Translations under genes and position numbers: made by a program
The notes under the pieces: generated by a model
The model's database searches: none
What the model was told of the DNA's origin: nothing
The model's input: only the letters and a program-made list of their open reading frames with translations
NCBI GenBank assembly: GCA_964549105.1
Contig: CAZJTZ010000007.1
Span: 52,565 to 116,564, forward strand
DNA length: 64,000 nucleotides
Reading direction: 5' to 3'
Origin: Hydrogenedens sp964549105
GTDB taxonomy: Bacteria > Hydrogenedentota > Hydrogenedentia > Hydrogenedentales > Hydrogenedentaceae
Part shown: piece after piece, positions 43,927 through 52,982 of the stretch
How positions within the stretch are numbered: position 1 is the first letter of the stretch
How the letters are laid out: each line of letters starts with the position of its first letter

Positions 43927-46209
43927 ATGTTAAGTAAAGAAGTTCAAAGAGCCATAGGAAGTGCTCTGAAAGAAGCAAGGAAAAGGCGGCATGAGTATCT
44001 TTGCCCTGAGCACTTGCTTTATGTTTTGTTAGATGACCCTTACGGTAAAGAAATTCTACAGCATTGTGGATGTAGTATTGACCGTCTCCGTAAAAAATTG
44101 AGTAATTTTTTTGATGAATATGTTGAAAAAATTCCCAAAGGAATTGATTTAAATCTTCAACAAACACCTTCTTTTGACCGTCTTATTCAGCGTGCCGTAT
44201 TCCATGTCCAGAATTCCAGTAAATCTGAGGTGGATGCAGGGGATATTCTTGCTGCCTTTTTTGAAGAGGAAGACTCCCATGCCGCTTATTTCTTATATCA
44301 AGAAGGTATTACTCGATTAGAAATTTTAGAGTATATATCTCATGGAAATAAGTATATTCCTGATGAGCAGGAATTGGAGTTGATTGAGGAAACAGGAAAG
44401 GAGAGAAAACCTGTATCTGTTTTAGAAAACTTTACAATTAATCTTGTTCAGCGAGCACGCAAAGGGAAAATTGACCCCGTAATAGGACGAGAGCAAGAAA
44501 TACAGCGGGCTATTCGTATCTTGTGTAGACGAAGAAAGAATAACCCCATTTATGTTGGGGAGCCCGGTGTTGGGAAAACGGCCATTGTCGAGGGTCTGGC
44601 TCAGCGAATTGCCGATGGGAAAGTTCCAGAAATGCTAAAAGATGTAGATTTGTTGATGGTAGATTTGCCGGGAATGCTTGCAGGTACCAAATACCGTGGC
44701 GATTTTGAACAAAGAATAAAATCATTAATCACTGAAATACTGAAAAAGAAAAACACCATACTTTATTTTGATGAAATTCACACATTGGTCGGAGCCGGTA
44801 GCACAACAGAGTCGAGTATAGACGCTGCCTCTATCTTAAAGCCTTTTTTAGCCAGTGGTGAATTGCATTGTATTGGTGCCACAACTTATGAAGAATTCAA
44901 GAACCATTTTGAGAAAGATAGAGCCCTCTCGCGTCGGTTTCAGAAGATTGATGTTCAGGAGCCCACGATAGATGAATGTGTTCAAATTGTTCGTGGGTTA
45001 AAGGGACATTATGAACAACACCATAAGGTAGAATTTACTGATGATGCGTTAGTAGCGTCTGTAGACCTGTCTGCAAAATACTTAAATGACCGATTTCTAC
45101 CTGATAAAGCAATAGATGTGTTGGACGAAGCGGCAGCGATGCTCCGTATCGAGACTACTGAGACTCCTATTACGGTGGATGTTAAGGATATAGAACGCAC
45201 TGTAGCCGATATGGCACAAGTTCCATTGCGGACTGTCAATTCTGCGGACCGTGAAAAATTAAAGAACCTTGAAGCAGAATTAAAATCCGTTGTCTTTGGT
45301 CAGGATAAAGCCATAGATATAATGGTAAAGGCTATTCGTCGTTCTCGTGCTGGATTGGGAAAGCCCAATTCCCCCATTGGTTGCTTCTTATTTACAGGTC
45401 CTACCGGTGTTGGAAAGACAGAAGTAGCACGACAACTTGCACTCATTCTCGGAAATCACTTTGCTCGATATGACATGAGTGAATATATGGAAAAGCATTC
45501 TGTAGCCAGGTTGATTGGTGCTCCGCCGGGCTATGTAGGATTTGAACAAGGAGGCATCTTAGTTGATGAAGTTCGTCGTCATCCGTATACCGTTCTTTTG
45601 TTGGACGAGATAGAAAAGGCTCATCCCGATTTGTTTAATATTCTGCTTCAAGTTATGGATGAGGCTACACTTACGGATAACGCAGGCAAAAAAGCCGATT
45701 TCCGAAATGTTATTCTTATTATGACCTCAAACGCAGGGGCACGCGAACTTTACTCCCAGTCTATTGGATTTACCCTGTCCCAAGATGAATCAGAGAGAAA
45801 AAGCCTGAAAGCCATCGAGCAAACCATGTCTCCTGAATTTCGTAACCGATTAGACGCAATTGTTTCATTTAATCCATTAAATATGGAAGTAATGAAAATG
45901 ATTGTAGATAAATTTATTAACCGCATTAAATCGCAACTTATAGAGAAAAATGTAGCATTAGAATTAAGCGATTCTGCCCGTGAATGGTTAGCAGAAAAGG
46001 GCTATGATACCCGTTTGGGTGCAAGACCTTTAGCACGGTTAATACAAAAAGAGATAGAAACACCCCTTGCCGATGAAATCTTGTTTGGCAAACTTGAAAA
46101 TGGCGGCTATGTATATATTGATATCACCAAAGACGACAAACCTGGCTTTAATTTCAGTAAAGAGAAAAAAACTACTTCAAATAAAAAAGAAACTCTCTCA
46201 GCATCGTAG
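43927..46209 (+). CDS. clpA: Clp protease ATP-binding subunit ClpA
   Basis: 760 residues, an unfoldase with two AAA+ rings. The N-domain (residues 1-145) is the ClpS docking site (REVQRAIGSALKEARKRRHEYLCPEHLLYVLL-type start). Walker A of ring 1 is GEPGVGKT at ~212-219, with DEIHTLVGAG. Walker A of ring 2 is GPTGVGKT at ~491-498, with DEIEKAHPD. No ClpB-type middle coiled coil is present, and clpS lies directly upstream, so ClpA is preferred over ClpC/ClpB. clpP is not in the window. Its 3' end overlaps the convergent radical SAM gene by 38 bases. Confidence 0.95.
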   Translation: MLSKEVQRAIGSALKEARKRRHEYLCPEHLLYVLLDDPYGKEILQHCGCSIDRLRKKLSNFFDEYVEKIPKGIDLNLQQTPSFDRLIQRAVFHVQNSSKSEVDAGDILAAFFEEEDSHAAYFLYQEGITRLEILEYISHGNKYIPDEQELELIEETGKERKPVSVLENFTINLVQRARKGKIDPVIGREQEIQRAIRILCRRRKNNPIYVGEPGVGKTAIVEGLAQRIADGKVPEMLKDVDLLMVDLPGMLAGTKYRGDFEQRIKSLITEILKKKNTILYFDEIHTLVGAGSTTESSIDAASILKPFLASGELHCIGATTYEEFKNHFEKDRALSRRFQKIDVQEPTIDECVQIVRGLKGHYEQHHKVEFTDDALVASVDLSAKYLNDRFLPDKAIDVLDEAAAMLRIETTETPITVDVKDIERTVADMAQVPLRTVNSADREKLKNLEAELKSVVFGQDKAIDIMVKAIRRSRAGLGKPNSPIGCFLFTGPTGVGKTEVARQLALILGNHFARYDMSEYMEKHSVARLIGAPPGYVGFEQGGILVDEVRRHPYTVLLLDEIEKAHPDLFNILLQVMDEATLTDNAGKKADFRNVILIMTSNAGARELYSQSIGFTLSQDESERKSLKAIEQTMSPEFRNRLDAIVSFNPLNMEVMKMIVDKFINRIKSQLIEKNVALELSDSAREWLAEKGYDTRLGARPLARLIQKEIETPLADEILFGKLENGGYVYIDITKDDKPGFNFSKEKKTTSNKKETLSAS

Positions 46210-47257
46210 GGAGTTCTGAAATAATAGTGGTAGGATAAAGTCGAAGGCTAAATTCTGTATTAGTAGTATCCCAGCAATACTTTTTACAATCACATACACG
46301 CTTGCGATAAGTATGAAATAAAGGGGAGTGCCATATCTCTTCAATGGATTTTTCACGAACAGATAGAGGGCTTTCCATATCACAGCAAGCACCTATTTTG
46401 CCATCAGGAGTAATAATACAATCCAGAAAACCTGCGTAACAGGTGAAGGCATTAGACTGAACAAAACTTTTTGTTATCCCCTTATAAAAATTATTAGAAG
46501 TCGTTAATATTCTCTCTTTTTTGCAAAGTTTTCTTGCGAGAGTAAGTTCCCTTTCCAATTCATCAAGTTCTTCTTTATTGAAGAAAAATTCCCCCCATAT
46601 ACTATCGTCCTTATATCGGTGTAAAAGATTAGAATGAATAGGGGCAAATTTAATCTGGTTGGCTCCCAACTCTCTGGCAAAATGGACAAGGGACGATATT
46701 CCCTTATAATTTTTTTTGGTTATGACCGTATTGATACTGAAGCGTATTTCAGGTGCAACCTCACGGAGACAGCGTATCCCTTCGATAGTTTTTTGAAATT
46801 GTCCTCTGCCGCGGATAGCATCATGAACCTCCTCTACTGCACTATCCAGTGAAATTGAAATTGTTTTTAATCCTGCTTCTTTCAGTTTTTGAGCCCTGGC
46901 TTTATCAATAAGCGTTCCGTTTGTGCATAAGTGGGTAGATATTTTATTCTCCTCTGCATAGCGGATTATTTCTTCAAGGTCTTTCCGTAACAGCGGTTCC
47001 CCTCCCGAAATAGAAATTATGAAAGTTCCTAAATTTCGTGCAGAACGGATAACCGTTTTCCATTCTTCTGTTGTTAATTCATCAGGGTCAGAATGCTCAC
47101 GCAGTTCGCAAAGCCCACACATTGCGCAGCGTAGATTACACCGATAAGTAACAAAAGCAATAAGAATCGGTAAATAGGTGGGGATAGAACCTCTCCACCT
47201 GCTCCAGAGAACATTAAAAATTTTTATACCAGTATGAAAAGAGGTCAGTAAATTCAT
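46172..47257 (-). CDS. Radical SAM protein with SPASM-like C-terminus
   Basis: 361 residues. The radical SAM cluster motif CNLRCAMC (Cys40, 44, 47) is preceded by PILIAFVTYR. Following strands carry SISGGEPLLRKDLEEII, STHLCTNGTLID and SISLDSAVEEVHDAIRG, as in PqqE/MoaA-like enzymes. The C-terminus has extra Cys in CYAGFLDCIITPDGKIGACCDMES and CDCKKYCWD, fitting a SPASM-type auxiliary cluster. The N-terminus has a hydrophobic/amphipathic segment (LLTSFHTGIKIFNVLW). The substrate is unknown. No peptide precursor is obvious next to it; it sits 31 bases downstream of the glycosyltransferase gene, so a cell-surface or lipid modification is possible. Confidence 0.85.
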   Translation of the reverse strand: MNLLTSFHTGIKIFNVLWSRWRGSIPTYLPILIAFVTYRCNLRCAMCGLCELREHSDPDELTTEEWKTVIRSARNLGTFIISISGGEPLLRKDLEEIIRYAEENKISTHLCTNGTLIDKARAQKLKEAGLKTISISLDSAVEEVHDAIRGRGQFQKTIEGIRCLREVAPEIRFSINTVITKKNYKGISSLVHFARELGANQIKFAPIHSNLLHRYKDDSIWGEFFFNKEELDELERELTLARKLCKKERILTTSNNFYKGITKSFVQSNAFTCYAGFLDCIITPDGKIGACCDMESPLSVREKSIEEIWHSPLFHTYRKRVCDCKKYCWDTTNTEFSLRLYPTTIISELPTMLREFLFYLK

Positions 47258-47288
47258 TTCTTGATGTTAATTCTCTTTTGTCTAATTT

Positions 47289-48515
47289 TTATTTTACCCT
47301 TTGTATAATACATTTATTCACTTCCTCCAAAACCCTATCTACGGATATTGACTTTAAACAGATATTATCTTTGCAAAAAGAAAATCGGTAATTATACGCA
47401 TTCAAACATGGACTACATGCAAGATTGGCATACAAAATATGCACATGTTCTCCAATCGGTGAGAACAAGACAGGTGTTTCCGGACCGAATAAGACAACAA
47501 TATCAATATTAGAAGTCGTTGCAAAATGGGCAGGACCACTGTCATTTGTAACCAACACATCACATAGAGTATATAGAGTAAGCAGGTCTTCAAAATCCGT
47601 ATCACCTGCCAGGTTTATAAAATAATTTTCTCCCACTTCTTTTCCAAATTGTTCCAATTCCTCTTTCTCCTCAGAAAGGCCTGTTAGCACAAAAGTTATG
47701 CCAGGAAATTGTTTAATAAGCCTTTTCGACAACTCGATGTAGTTTTCAATATTCCATTTGCGAACCCTTAACAAGTCATGAGTATTGGGGGTAAAAATAA
47801 CACGCGGACTCTTTTCTTGAGTTGGGTCTATCTTTAACACTTGCTCCCATTTTTCTTTCCGTTCCACATCGGGTATGTAACGAGGTATAACTAATTTTTC
47901 ATGGACAAAAGGAATTTTTAATAGAGGGATTTCCTTCGGCACTTCCTTTAATGCCTCTACCATAAGTAGGTAAATATAAGTGGTGTGTATATAGGGATTA
48001 TAACTTACCTTATGTGTCATTAAATCTCCACGGTAAGGAGCATCATTTAAAAAACTGTGCATACCTACCCTCGCCTTCGCACCACTTAAAAAAGTAATAA
48101 TAGCCGAGCCCCTTGAAAAAAATTCACAATCAATAGCCGTATCAATTCCTAACCGTTGACATCTCCATATATACTTGATGACATCACAGACCATTGTATA
48201 AAAATGGGTCGTATCTATTTCAATAATATTTTCCTTCGGTAGAACACCTAAAATGGGCAGGACAAAACTATTTTTATTAAAGGCACATACATACACATTT
48301 TCTTTCCCTACCCATTGCATTGCTTTTTCTAACGCTGGTGAAGACAAAACCATAGCGCCCTGTTCAATAAGTTTAACAAACAAAATTCGGTTTGGCTGGT
48401 GTTTCTCCGTTTTTCTTTGAGAAAAAAAAGTCCTTATTTTTTCAAAAAGGCTTAAAACAAAACATAAAAAGATACCAACCCATCGGTCTAAAAAACGCAT
48501 CGTCCCAGATTCCAA
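47289..48515 (-). CDS. Glycosyltransferase family 9 (heptosyltransferase-like)
   Basis: 408 residues. The N-terminal helix is hydrophobic (WVGIFLCFVLSLFEKI). The GT9 signatures are visible: RILFVKLIEQGAMVLSSPALEKA, the nucleotide-sugar domain RVIFTPNTHDLLRVRKWNIENYIELSKRL, and LCDVLVTNDSGPAHFATTSNIDIVVLFGPETPVLFSP. Family members add ADP-heptose to LPS core, pointing to a diderm envelope. Acceptor and donor cannot be fixed. Same strand as the radical SAM gene with a 31-base gap, so likely one unit with it. Confidence 0.88.
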   Translation of the reverse strand: MESGTMRFLDRWVGIFLCFVLSLFEKIRTFFSQRKTEKHQPNRILFVKLIEQGAMVLSSPALEKAMQWVGKENVYVCAFNKNSFVLPILGVLPKENIIEIDTTHFYTMVCDVIKYIWRCQRLGIDTAIDCEFFSRGSAIITFLSGAKARVGMHSFLNDAPYRGDLMTHKVSYNPYIHTTYIYLLMVEALKEVPKEIPLLKIPFVHEKLVIPRYIPDVERKEKWEQVLKIDPTQEKSPRVIFTPNTHDLLRVRKWNIENYIELSKRLIKQFPGITFVLTGLSEEKEELEQFGKEVGENYFINLAGDTDFEDLLTLYTLCDVLVTNDSGPAHFATTSNIDIVVLFGPETPVLFSPIGEHVHILYANLACSPCLNAYNYRFSFCKDNICLKSISVDRVLEEVNKCIIQRVK

Positions 48516-48545
48516 TGCCCTGCTCCTTTATAAAAATAAAAATGT

Positions 48546-49145
48546 CTAATTTTGTTTCTTCTCTTCATTCCGAATTATACAGTCATAAGTTCCTATTATC
48601 GGTTTAAGAATTCCTTCCTCTGATTTAATCTGTATAATTCTACCCTTTTCATCAAAAGCAGTTAATATAAATGTTTTGTTTCCCGAAACATCCGCAGGCA
48701 GATTAAAAATTCCTGACCAGATTCTATCGCCGGCTGTTTCATCACCATTTTGTCCATCATCTTTCAAATCTATAGAAATAGATGTCCCAAATAAAGTCGC
48801 TGATAATGTGTCTACAATATTAAGCGTATCAACCATCTTTGCCATAATCTTAATAGGTGTGCCCGAAATGGGATTTTCTGGCTCTATCCGAATTTCTGTA
48901 AAGCCTATTGAAATCCTATTCTGCGTCTCTTCCTGTGATGCTTCATTTGAACTATATATGTGAATTCGAAATGGGTCCATCCCTTCCTGCTGAGATGTTA
49001 GCCCTAAACCTGATTGTTTCAAACATTCAAGAACTTTTGCAATCTCTTCCATAGAACCCTTTATGTTCAAAGTCAATTCCAGGGCATAAGAAGAAATTGG
49101 GCACAGAAGCATGAATACTAAAATAATAATTAAAAAAAACCGCAT
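48546..49145 (-). CDS. Secreted protein with beta-sandwich domain, unknown function
   Basis: 199 residues from the start MRFFLIIILVFMLLCPISS at 49145; the frame is open to 49166, but GGAGG lies nine bases before 49145. A signal peptide (cleavage near SYA) leads to an alpha/beta segment (ELTLNIKGSMEEIAKVLECL). A beta domain has FTEIRIEPENPISGTPIKIMAKM, LKDDGQNGDETAGDRIWSG and KTFILTAFDEKGRI. The DDG...GD.AGDR.WSG run resembles bacterial Ig-like 'choice-of-anchor X' domains. Function is unknown. 30 bases from the glycosyltransferase gene, same strand. Confidence 0.6.
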   Translation of the reverse strand: MRFFLIIILVFMLLCPISSYALELTLNIKGSMEEIAKVLECLKQSGLGLTSQQEGMDPFRIHIYSSNEASQEETQNRISIGFTEIRIEPENPISGTPIKIMAKMVDTLNIVDTLSATLFGTSISIDLKDDGQNGDETAGDRIWSGIFNLPADVSGNKTFILTAFDEKGRIIQIKSEEGILKPIIGTYDCIIRNEEKKQN

Positions 49146-49278
49146 TGGAATATCCTCCATTTCCAAAATTGATTAAAAATAAAATTATTATATATACTTA
49201 ACTTTCTAATTTACTATATACAAATGGAAATACATTTTCAAAGAAACAATGTAAGATTAAAAAGTAAAGGAATAATTT

Positions 49279-50091
49279 ATGGTTTCTAATAAGTTTTTTT
49301 TAATCCCTATCGTGATTGTATTGGGAATATTAGGCATTGGTGCTTATTCCTGGTATTTTGCCCAACCCCGATTAACCAGGGCACAAATGGAAAAAGCAAA
49401 TGAAGCATTAGAAAAAATAGAACAAGCAAAAAAATTAGCAAAACAAGAACAAAAAACAGAGGAAAACAATATGACAGAAAAAAATCAAAATGGAACAACT
49501 TCTTCAAACACGAGTTCAAACGCCCAATCCACGACTCCAGAAGAAATTCCTTTATCACAGATGCCCGAAAAGGCTCCCGACACATTTAAAGTTCGTTTTG
49601 AATGTTCCAATGGCAATTTTACAATAGAGTGCCATAAAGATTGGGCTCCTATTGGAGTTGAACATTTCTACGAATTGTTAAAGGCAAAGTTCTATGATAG
49701 TGCCCGATTCTTTCGGGTAGTTCCCGGTTTTGTCGTCCAATTTGGGTTAGCCGCTGACCCACAATTGACTGCCAAATATGGAGAAAAGACTATTAAAGAT
49801 GACCCGGTAGTGAAGAGCAATAAAAAAGGCACAATTACTTATGCTAAAACATCCTTACCCAATTCCAGGTCAACGCAGTTGTTCATAAATCTTGGTGATA
49901 ATACGCGTTTAGATACGATGGGTTTTGCACCGTTTGCCCAGGTCATAGAAGGTATGGAAGTGGTTGAAAAAATAAATCCAAAATATGGTGAATCCCCTGA
50001 CCAAATGATGATACGGATGCAAGGTAATGCTTATTTAGAACAAATGTTCCCCGATTTAGATTACATCAAGCGTGCTTACTTTGTAAAATAG
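49279..50091 (+). CDS. Membrane-anchored cyclophilin-type peptidyl-prolyl isomerase
   Basis: 270 residues. An N-terminal membrane anchor (FFLIPIVIVLGILGIGAYSWYF) is followed by a Glu/Lys-rich helix and a Ser/Thr/Asn linker (residues 30-95). A compact cyclophilin domain then spans residues ~100-265. Conserved parts are GNFTIECHKDWAPIGVEHFYELLKAKFYDSARFFRVVPGFVVQFG and FINLGDN, FAQVIEGMEVV. Cyclophilins speed proline isomerisation; the anchor places it at the periplasmic side, assisting secreted protein folding. The active-site Arg (FFRVVPGFVVQFG) is present. Confidence 0.88.
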   Translation: MVSNKFFLIPIVIVLGILGIGAYSWYFAQPRLTRAQMEKANEALEKIEQAKKLAKQEQKTEENNMTEKNQNGTTSSNTSSNAQSTTPEEIPLSQMPEKAPDTFKVRFECSNGNFTIECHKDWAPIGVEHFYELLKAKFYDSARFFRVVPGFVVQFGLAADPQLTAKYGEKTIKDDPVVKSNKKGTITYAKTSLPNSRSTQLFINLGDNTRLDTMGFAPFAQVIEGMEVVEKINPKYGESPDQMMIRMQGNAYLEQMFPDLDYIKRAYFVK

Positions 50092-50108
50092 ACTTTTCTC
50101 TGCTACCT

Positions 50109-50951
50109 TTATTTCTCGTTCTCATTAGGGGGAACAGGTAGCGGAATCTTTTTGGCATTTCTTTTTGCAACGAACCCAAGAAAAAAACGATAGGTCCGCG
50201 GAAAATGTCGTCCAAAAAAGATGGACAGTTTCCCATGCTTTGTAATAATAAGTTCTGGTTTTCGATGGTAAAGAGCACAGACTATTTGTTTGCCTGCTTT
50301 TTCTGTGGGTAATACTAAAAAAGAGGGAACAGGGTCAGGACGATTTGTCAATTCACCATATTTATTTTTGTGCCTGATTTCACTTTTGACAAATCCCGGA
50401 TTAATACAGGTTACAGAAACCCCTAAAGGCTTCAAATCATAATATATGCACTCAGACAACGCAACCACAGCAAACTTACTACTACAATAAGGTGAAGATA
50501 AAGGAGTGCAAACCCTTCCTGAAACACTACCTAAAATTCCCAGTCTCCCTTTCTGTTTCACCAAATAGGGCAGAGTCAGCTCTATCGTATTTAACACGCC
50601 AAAAAAATTTGTTTCGAGTTGTCTTCGGAAGTCATCAACCTTCAATTGTAAAATATGCCCTGAAACCCCAAAACCTGCATTGGCTAAGACAACATCCAGC
50701 TTTCCCCAGAGTTCAATAATTTTTTCTACAGTACCTTTCAATTCTTCATAATTCGTAACATCCGCTATAAAGATTTCGGCAATTCCACCTTTTTGGATAA
50801 TATTTTCTTTAACCTTTTCTAATCTTTCTTTCCTTCGTGCAAGAAGTGCTACCTTTGCACCTTCTCTGGCAAATTCATAAGCAGTTGCTTCACCAATTCC
50901 CGATGATGCTCCTGTTATGAGAACCACCTGCTCTGAAAACCGACCTGCCAT
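50109..50951 (-). CDS. Short-chain dehydrogenase/reductase
   Basis: 280 residues from the ATG at 50951, which has AAGGG eight bases upstream; a GTG at 50957 is a less likely start. Classical SDR motifs are present: TGASSGIGEATAYEFAREGAKVALLARR (cofactor fold; Arg residues favour NADP), LDVVLANAGFG, and the catalytic SVSGRVCTPLSSPYCSSKFAVVALSE with Ser, Tyr and Lys. The substrate is unknown. The C-terminal ~50 residues are Arg/Lys-rich and hydrophobic (KLSIFFGRHFPRTYRFFLGFVAKRNAKK), possibly membrane-associated. Convergent with the cyclophilin gene. Confidence 0.88.
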   Translation of the reverse strand: MAGRFSEQVVLITGASSGIGEATAYEFAREGAKVALLARRKERLEKVKENIIQKGGIAEIFIADVTNYEELKGTVEKIIELWGKLDVVLANAGFGVSGHILQLKVDDFRRQLETNFFGVLNTIELTLPYLVKQKGRLGILGSVSGRVCTPLSSPYCSSKFAVVALSECIYYDLKPLGVSVTCINPGFVKSEIRHKNKYGELTNRPDPVPSFLVLPTEKAGKQIVCALYHRKPELIITKHGKLSIFFGRHFPRTYRFFLGFVAKRNAKKIPLPVPPNENEK

Positions 50952-50981
50952 ATTCACAACCCTTATTAATTTTAGTTAAAC

Positions 50982-51464
50982 TTACCTTATCCTCTGGATT
51001 GCTCTACCATTAAAGCATAAAGTATTACCACAAATATCTGCTACTACTGTCTGGGTTTTTCCCATGAAACTTGCAGTGACTACAATCCTGTTTCCCTGCA
51101 TTCGCCATGTTCCAGATACAGTTCCCACCATGGGGTGTGCTGCAATTGCCTGACCTCCCGGATTTAAACTTACTTGAATTATTCCATAAGGTGTAGGCAC
51201 ATTCCAGGCTGTTCCTGTAAAATCAGGAGGTCCCTGAGGTATTACAGGAGGTGTTTGATATTGAACCTGTGGAGCAGTTTGCACAGGTGTAGGTGGAGCA
51301 GGAGCTGATGAGCCAGACGAAGAGGTAGTAGTTTTTTGAGATTTATCCTGCGAAGTAGTAGCGGTAGTGTTAGAAGAAAACTGATTCATCAGAGGTGCTA
51401 AAAGTGGAACACCTAAAATTATCACCAGTAATACAATAAAAAATATAACTACCCTCCGATTCAT
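50982..51464 (-). CDS. Membrane-anchored small protein, paralogue 1
   Basis: 160 residues. An N-terminal helix (VVIFFIVLLVIILGVPLLAPLM) is followed by a Ser/Thr/Pro/Gln-rich linker (residues 30-75), then a small beta domain of about 80 residues: TAWNVPTPYGIIQVSLNPGGQAIAAHP, GTVSGTWRMQGNRIVVTASFMG, and CGNTLCFNGRAIQRIR. The same pattern recurs in the neighbour at 51503-51958. I know no named family. The beta domain could be exposed in the periplasm. 39 bases separate it from its paralogue. Confidence 0.65.
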   Translation of the reverse strand: MNRRVVIFFIVLLVIILGVPLLAPLMNQFSSNTTATTSQDKSQKTTTSSSGSSAPAPPTPVQTAPQVQYQTPPVIPQGPPDFTGTAWNVPTPYGIIQVSLNPGGQAIAAHPMVGTVSGTWRMQGNRIVVTASFMGKTQTVVADICGNTLCFNGRAIQRIR

Positions 51465-51502
51465 TCTATTTTCTCCTTAAAGATATAGAAAATGGAGTAA
51501 AC

Positions 51503-51958
51503 TTAACTGGCTCTTTGAATTTCTCTGTTCTCAAAATATATTTTCTCACCACTAATATCACATTCCACCTTATACTCTTTTCCTTGAAAATTAACTGTGG
51601 CAATAAATTTTGCACCATTCACACTCCAGGTCCCCACCAACTTGTCTGTTCCCAGCATTTGTATTGCAAGGGGGGCTAATTGGGGAGGTACCGTAGCCAC
51701 TGCTTGACCACCAGCATTTAAGGTTATAGTAACAGGTGCTGGTAATTTGGGATGTTTTACAACCCAGGAAGTTCCTACCAGATTGGACTCATTAAGCAGA
51801 GGTGGATCTGTAGGCAATTTTTCCACAGGTGCTGGAGCGGCATTCTCGCCAGAATTTGCCATCTGCAATGCAATAATACCTTTTATAACAGTTAAAAAGG
51901 GAACACCAACAACAATGAAAAGAACTACAAAAAAAATCCCTAATATTTTTTTATTCAC
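51503..51958 (-). CDS. Membrane-anchored small protein, paralogue 2
   Basis: 151 residues. The N-terminal helix is ILGIFFVVLFIVVGVPFLTVI. The beta domain GTSWVVKHPKLPAPVTITLNAGGQAVATVPP, GTWSVNGAKFIATVNFQGK and CDISGEKIYFENREIQRAS aligns with the paralogue at the points GGQA, GTW, G.K, C.I.G and REIQR. The gene lies upstream on the same strand. Tandem duplication with divergence is the simplest explanation. Confidence 0.65.
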   Translation of the reverse strand: MNKKILGIFFVVLFIVVGVPFLTVIKGIIALQMANSGENAAPAPVEKLPTDPPLLNESNLVGTSWVVKHPKLPAPVTITLNAGGQAVATVPPQLAPLAIQMLGTDKLVGTWSVNGAKFIATVNFQGKEYKVECDISGEKIYFENREIQRAS

Positions 51959-52168
51959 AATTCTTTACTCCTATATAAGTCTAAAAAATAATTAAATATA
52001 AAACCTATTGTTATTATTATATAAAAGTAGAAATACTCATTGTAAAACAGATATTTTTTAAAATCCTTTGAATGAAATATGTTGTTTTTATTTTATATAA
52101 TGATTGTTAAATCTCTAACAATTATTTTTTTATGGTTTAAGATGTTCTATTAAAGTAATAATGTTTTT

Positions 52169-52957
52169 ATGAAGATAAAATATTTACATAAACCGGGTTC
52201 CAAATTGCGAGCACTATTCAGACTCATTTTTCTATTTTTTATATTAGCCCCGATATTTTTTGCAATTCGTTGTCTAATTTATCCTATCTCTTACTTTTCA
52301 GAACGAACTGACCGCAAAATCCGAAGACATATATTACACCTATGGGCTACAATGTTTGTAAAAACCACAGGGATACAGGTGCAAATAGAAGGAAAAATTC
52401 CGACTCTTCCATGCTTTATTGTTGCAAACCATATAAGTTATATAGATACCCTTTTACTTCATTATGCTACAGGTTGTATCTTTGTGGCACGGGGTGATGT
52501 TGAGCATTGGCCTGTAATTGGTTTCGTTTCAAAGATGCTATACATTATTTTTATAGACCGTTCCAACAGATTGGATACCAAAAGAGTCAACGAAGAAATA
52601 AAACATGCCTTGAAAATGGGAGATGGAGTCGCTGTATTTGCAGAAAGTCGAATTTCCTGTGGAAAAGATGTCCAACCCTTCCGTTCCGCACTTTTAAGTG
52701 CCCCAGTAGAGTGCAATATGCCTGTTCATTATGCAAGCATTACCTATGAAAATATTGACGGAACTCCACCTGTCAGTTATTTTGTTTCCTGGTGGCGGCC
52801 TGAACCATTTCCTTATCATATTTTTAGACTACTAGGCTATCGTGGATTTAAAGCACGAGTCATTTTTGGTGAGCAACCTATATACGGAACCGACCGAAAA
52901 GAATTGGCTAATCAACTCTGGGAAGAAGTCAGAAAAAGATTTATACCAATTAAATAA
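52169..52957 (+). CDS. plsC: 1-acylglycerol-3-phosphate acyltransferase-like (PlsC family)
   Basis: 262 residues. An N-terminal membrane segment (ALFRLIFLFFILAPIFFAIRCLIY) is followed by the acyltransferase HX4D motif (VANHISYIDTLLL, about residues 85-97), a GDVEHWPVIGFVSKMLYIIFIDR stretch and FAESRISCGKDVQPFRSALL in the place of the FPEGT block. Some changes from E. coli PlsC (FAES in place of FPEG) are visible. It probably acylates lysophosphatidic acid or a related lipid at the inner membrane. Transcribed ahead of the M28 peptidase, 25 bases apart. Confidence 0.8.
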   Translation: MKIKYLHKPGSKLRALFRLIFLFFILAPIFFAIRCLIYPISYFSERTDRKIRRHILHLWATMFVKTTGIQVQIEGKIPTLPCFIVANHISYIDTLLLHYATGCIFVARGDVEHWPVIGFVSKMLYIIFIDRSNRLDTKRVNEEIKHALKMGDGVAVFAESRISCGKDVQPFRSALLSAPVECNMPVHYASITYENIDGTPPVSYFVSWWRPEPFPYHIFRLLGYRGFKARVIFGEQPIYGTDRKELANQLWEEVRKRFIPIK

Positions 52958-52982
52958 CTGATATTAAATAGAGGAATGGGTA

